In this document: in pieces, positions 6,101 through 6,188 of the stretch
Layout of the letters: each line of letters starts with the position of its first letter
How positions within the stretch are numbered: the stretch's first letter is position 1
Assembly: GCA_016206995.1 (NCBI GenBank)
Contig: JACQQN010000153.1
Span: forward strand, 1 to 6,188
From: Candidatus Omnitrophota bacterium
GTDB lineage: Bacteria; Omnitrophota; Omnitrophia; Omnitrophales; Abzuiibacteriaceae
Direction: 5' to 3'
DNA length: 6,188 nucleotides
The notes under the pieces: generated by a model
Told to the model about the DNA's origin: nothing
Databases searched by the model: none
The model's input: only the letters and a program-made list of their open reading frames with translations
Position numbers and translations under genes: made by a program

Positions 6101-6128
6101 AAGAATCTACTTGGATAATAAGATTCTT
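6101..6128. terminator. Weak inverted repeat downstream of rsmA
   Basis: AAGAATCT (6101-6108) pairs with AGATTCTT (6121-6128) across a 12-base loop, 17 bases after the rsmA stop. The stem is A/T-rich and is followed by ATAGC rather than a T-run, so terminator function is doubtful. The remaining bases to 6188 show no gene I can support. Confidence 0.3.
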
Positions 6129-6188
6129 ATAGCAAGCTGAAGCGATTCCAGAAAAGAACTTGGATTTGCTTTGTTTTGGTAGGCAATA

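Noticed and set aside
6085..6188. Minus-strand frame open from the right edge into the end of rsmA, as if a convergent gene ended there
   Set aside because: The part inside rsmA reads like an antisense shadow and the part outside has no recognisable motif. The start, if any, is outside the window.

Overview
The window carries two divergent gene blocks from a bacterial chromosome, almost all of it core translation and tRNA-modification machinery. Reading leftward on the minus strand from about 4840 are gatC, gatA, gatB, a divergent polysaccharide deacetylase gene and tsaD, which runs off the left edge. Every junction in this unit overlaps or abuts: gatC/gatA TAATG, gatA/gatB ATGA, gatB/deacetylase TGA directly followed by ATG, deacetylase/tsaD GTGA. 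One promoter in front of gatC (TTGACA, 17 bp, TAGTAT) could therefore serve all five genes. Reading rightward is rsmA (ksgA), complete, followed by about 100 bp with no recognisable gene.

The gene products fit together functionally. GatCAB converts mischarged Glu-tRNA(Gln) and/or Asp-tRNA(Asn) to the correct amidated form. TsaD installs t6A at position 37 of ANN-decoding tRNAs. RsmA dimethylates the 3' end of 16S rRNA. The deacetylase is an inner-membrane-anchored, envelope-facing protein and is the outsider in the set. GatCAB suggests that the organism lacks GlnRS, AsnRS or both. The moderate base composition, the deacetylase family (mainly found in Gram-negative bacteria) and palindromic repeats suggest an uncultivated Gram-negative lineage, possibly of the former Deltaproteobacteria or a candidate phylum. 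I cannot place it more precisely from sequence alone.

The parts not explained by ordinary genes are these. (1) A GC-rich palindromic repeat at 7-60 lies inside tsaD and is open in the tsaD frame, so it adds about 20 foreign residues at what should be a variable loop. (2) The 425-bp gap between gatC and rsmA holds a cluster of GC-rich palindromes (4864-4910) and a nested stem-loop region (4974-5157). The closing stem of that region is 23 bp, and its only two imperfections are G-U pairs if the plus strand is transcribed. (3) The rsmA start codon lies 6 nt after a perfect extended -10 box, with no Shine-Dalgarno sequence, which predicts a leaderless mRNA. I found no CRISPR array, tRNA, rRNA, transposase or recognisable defence system.
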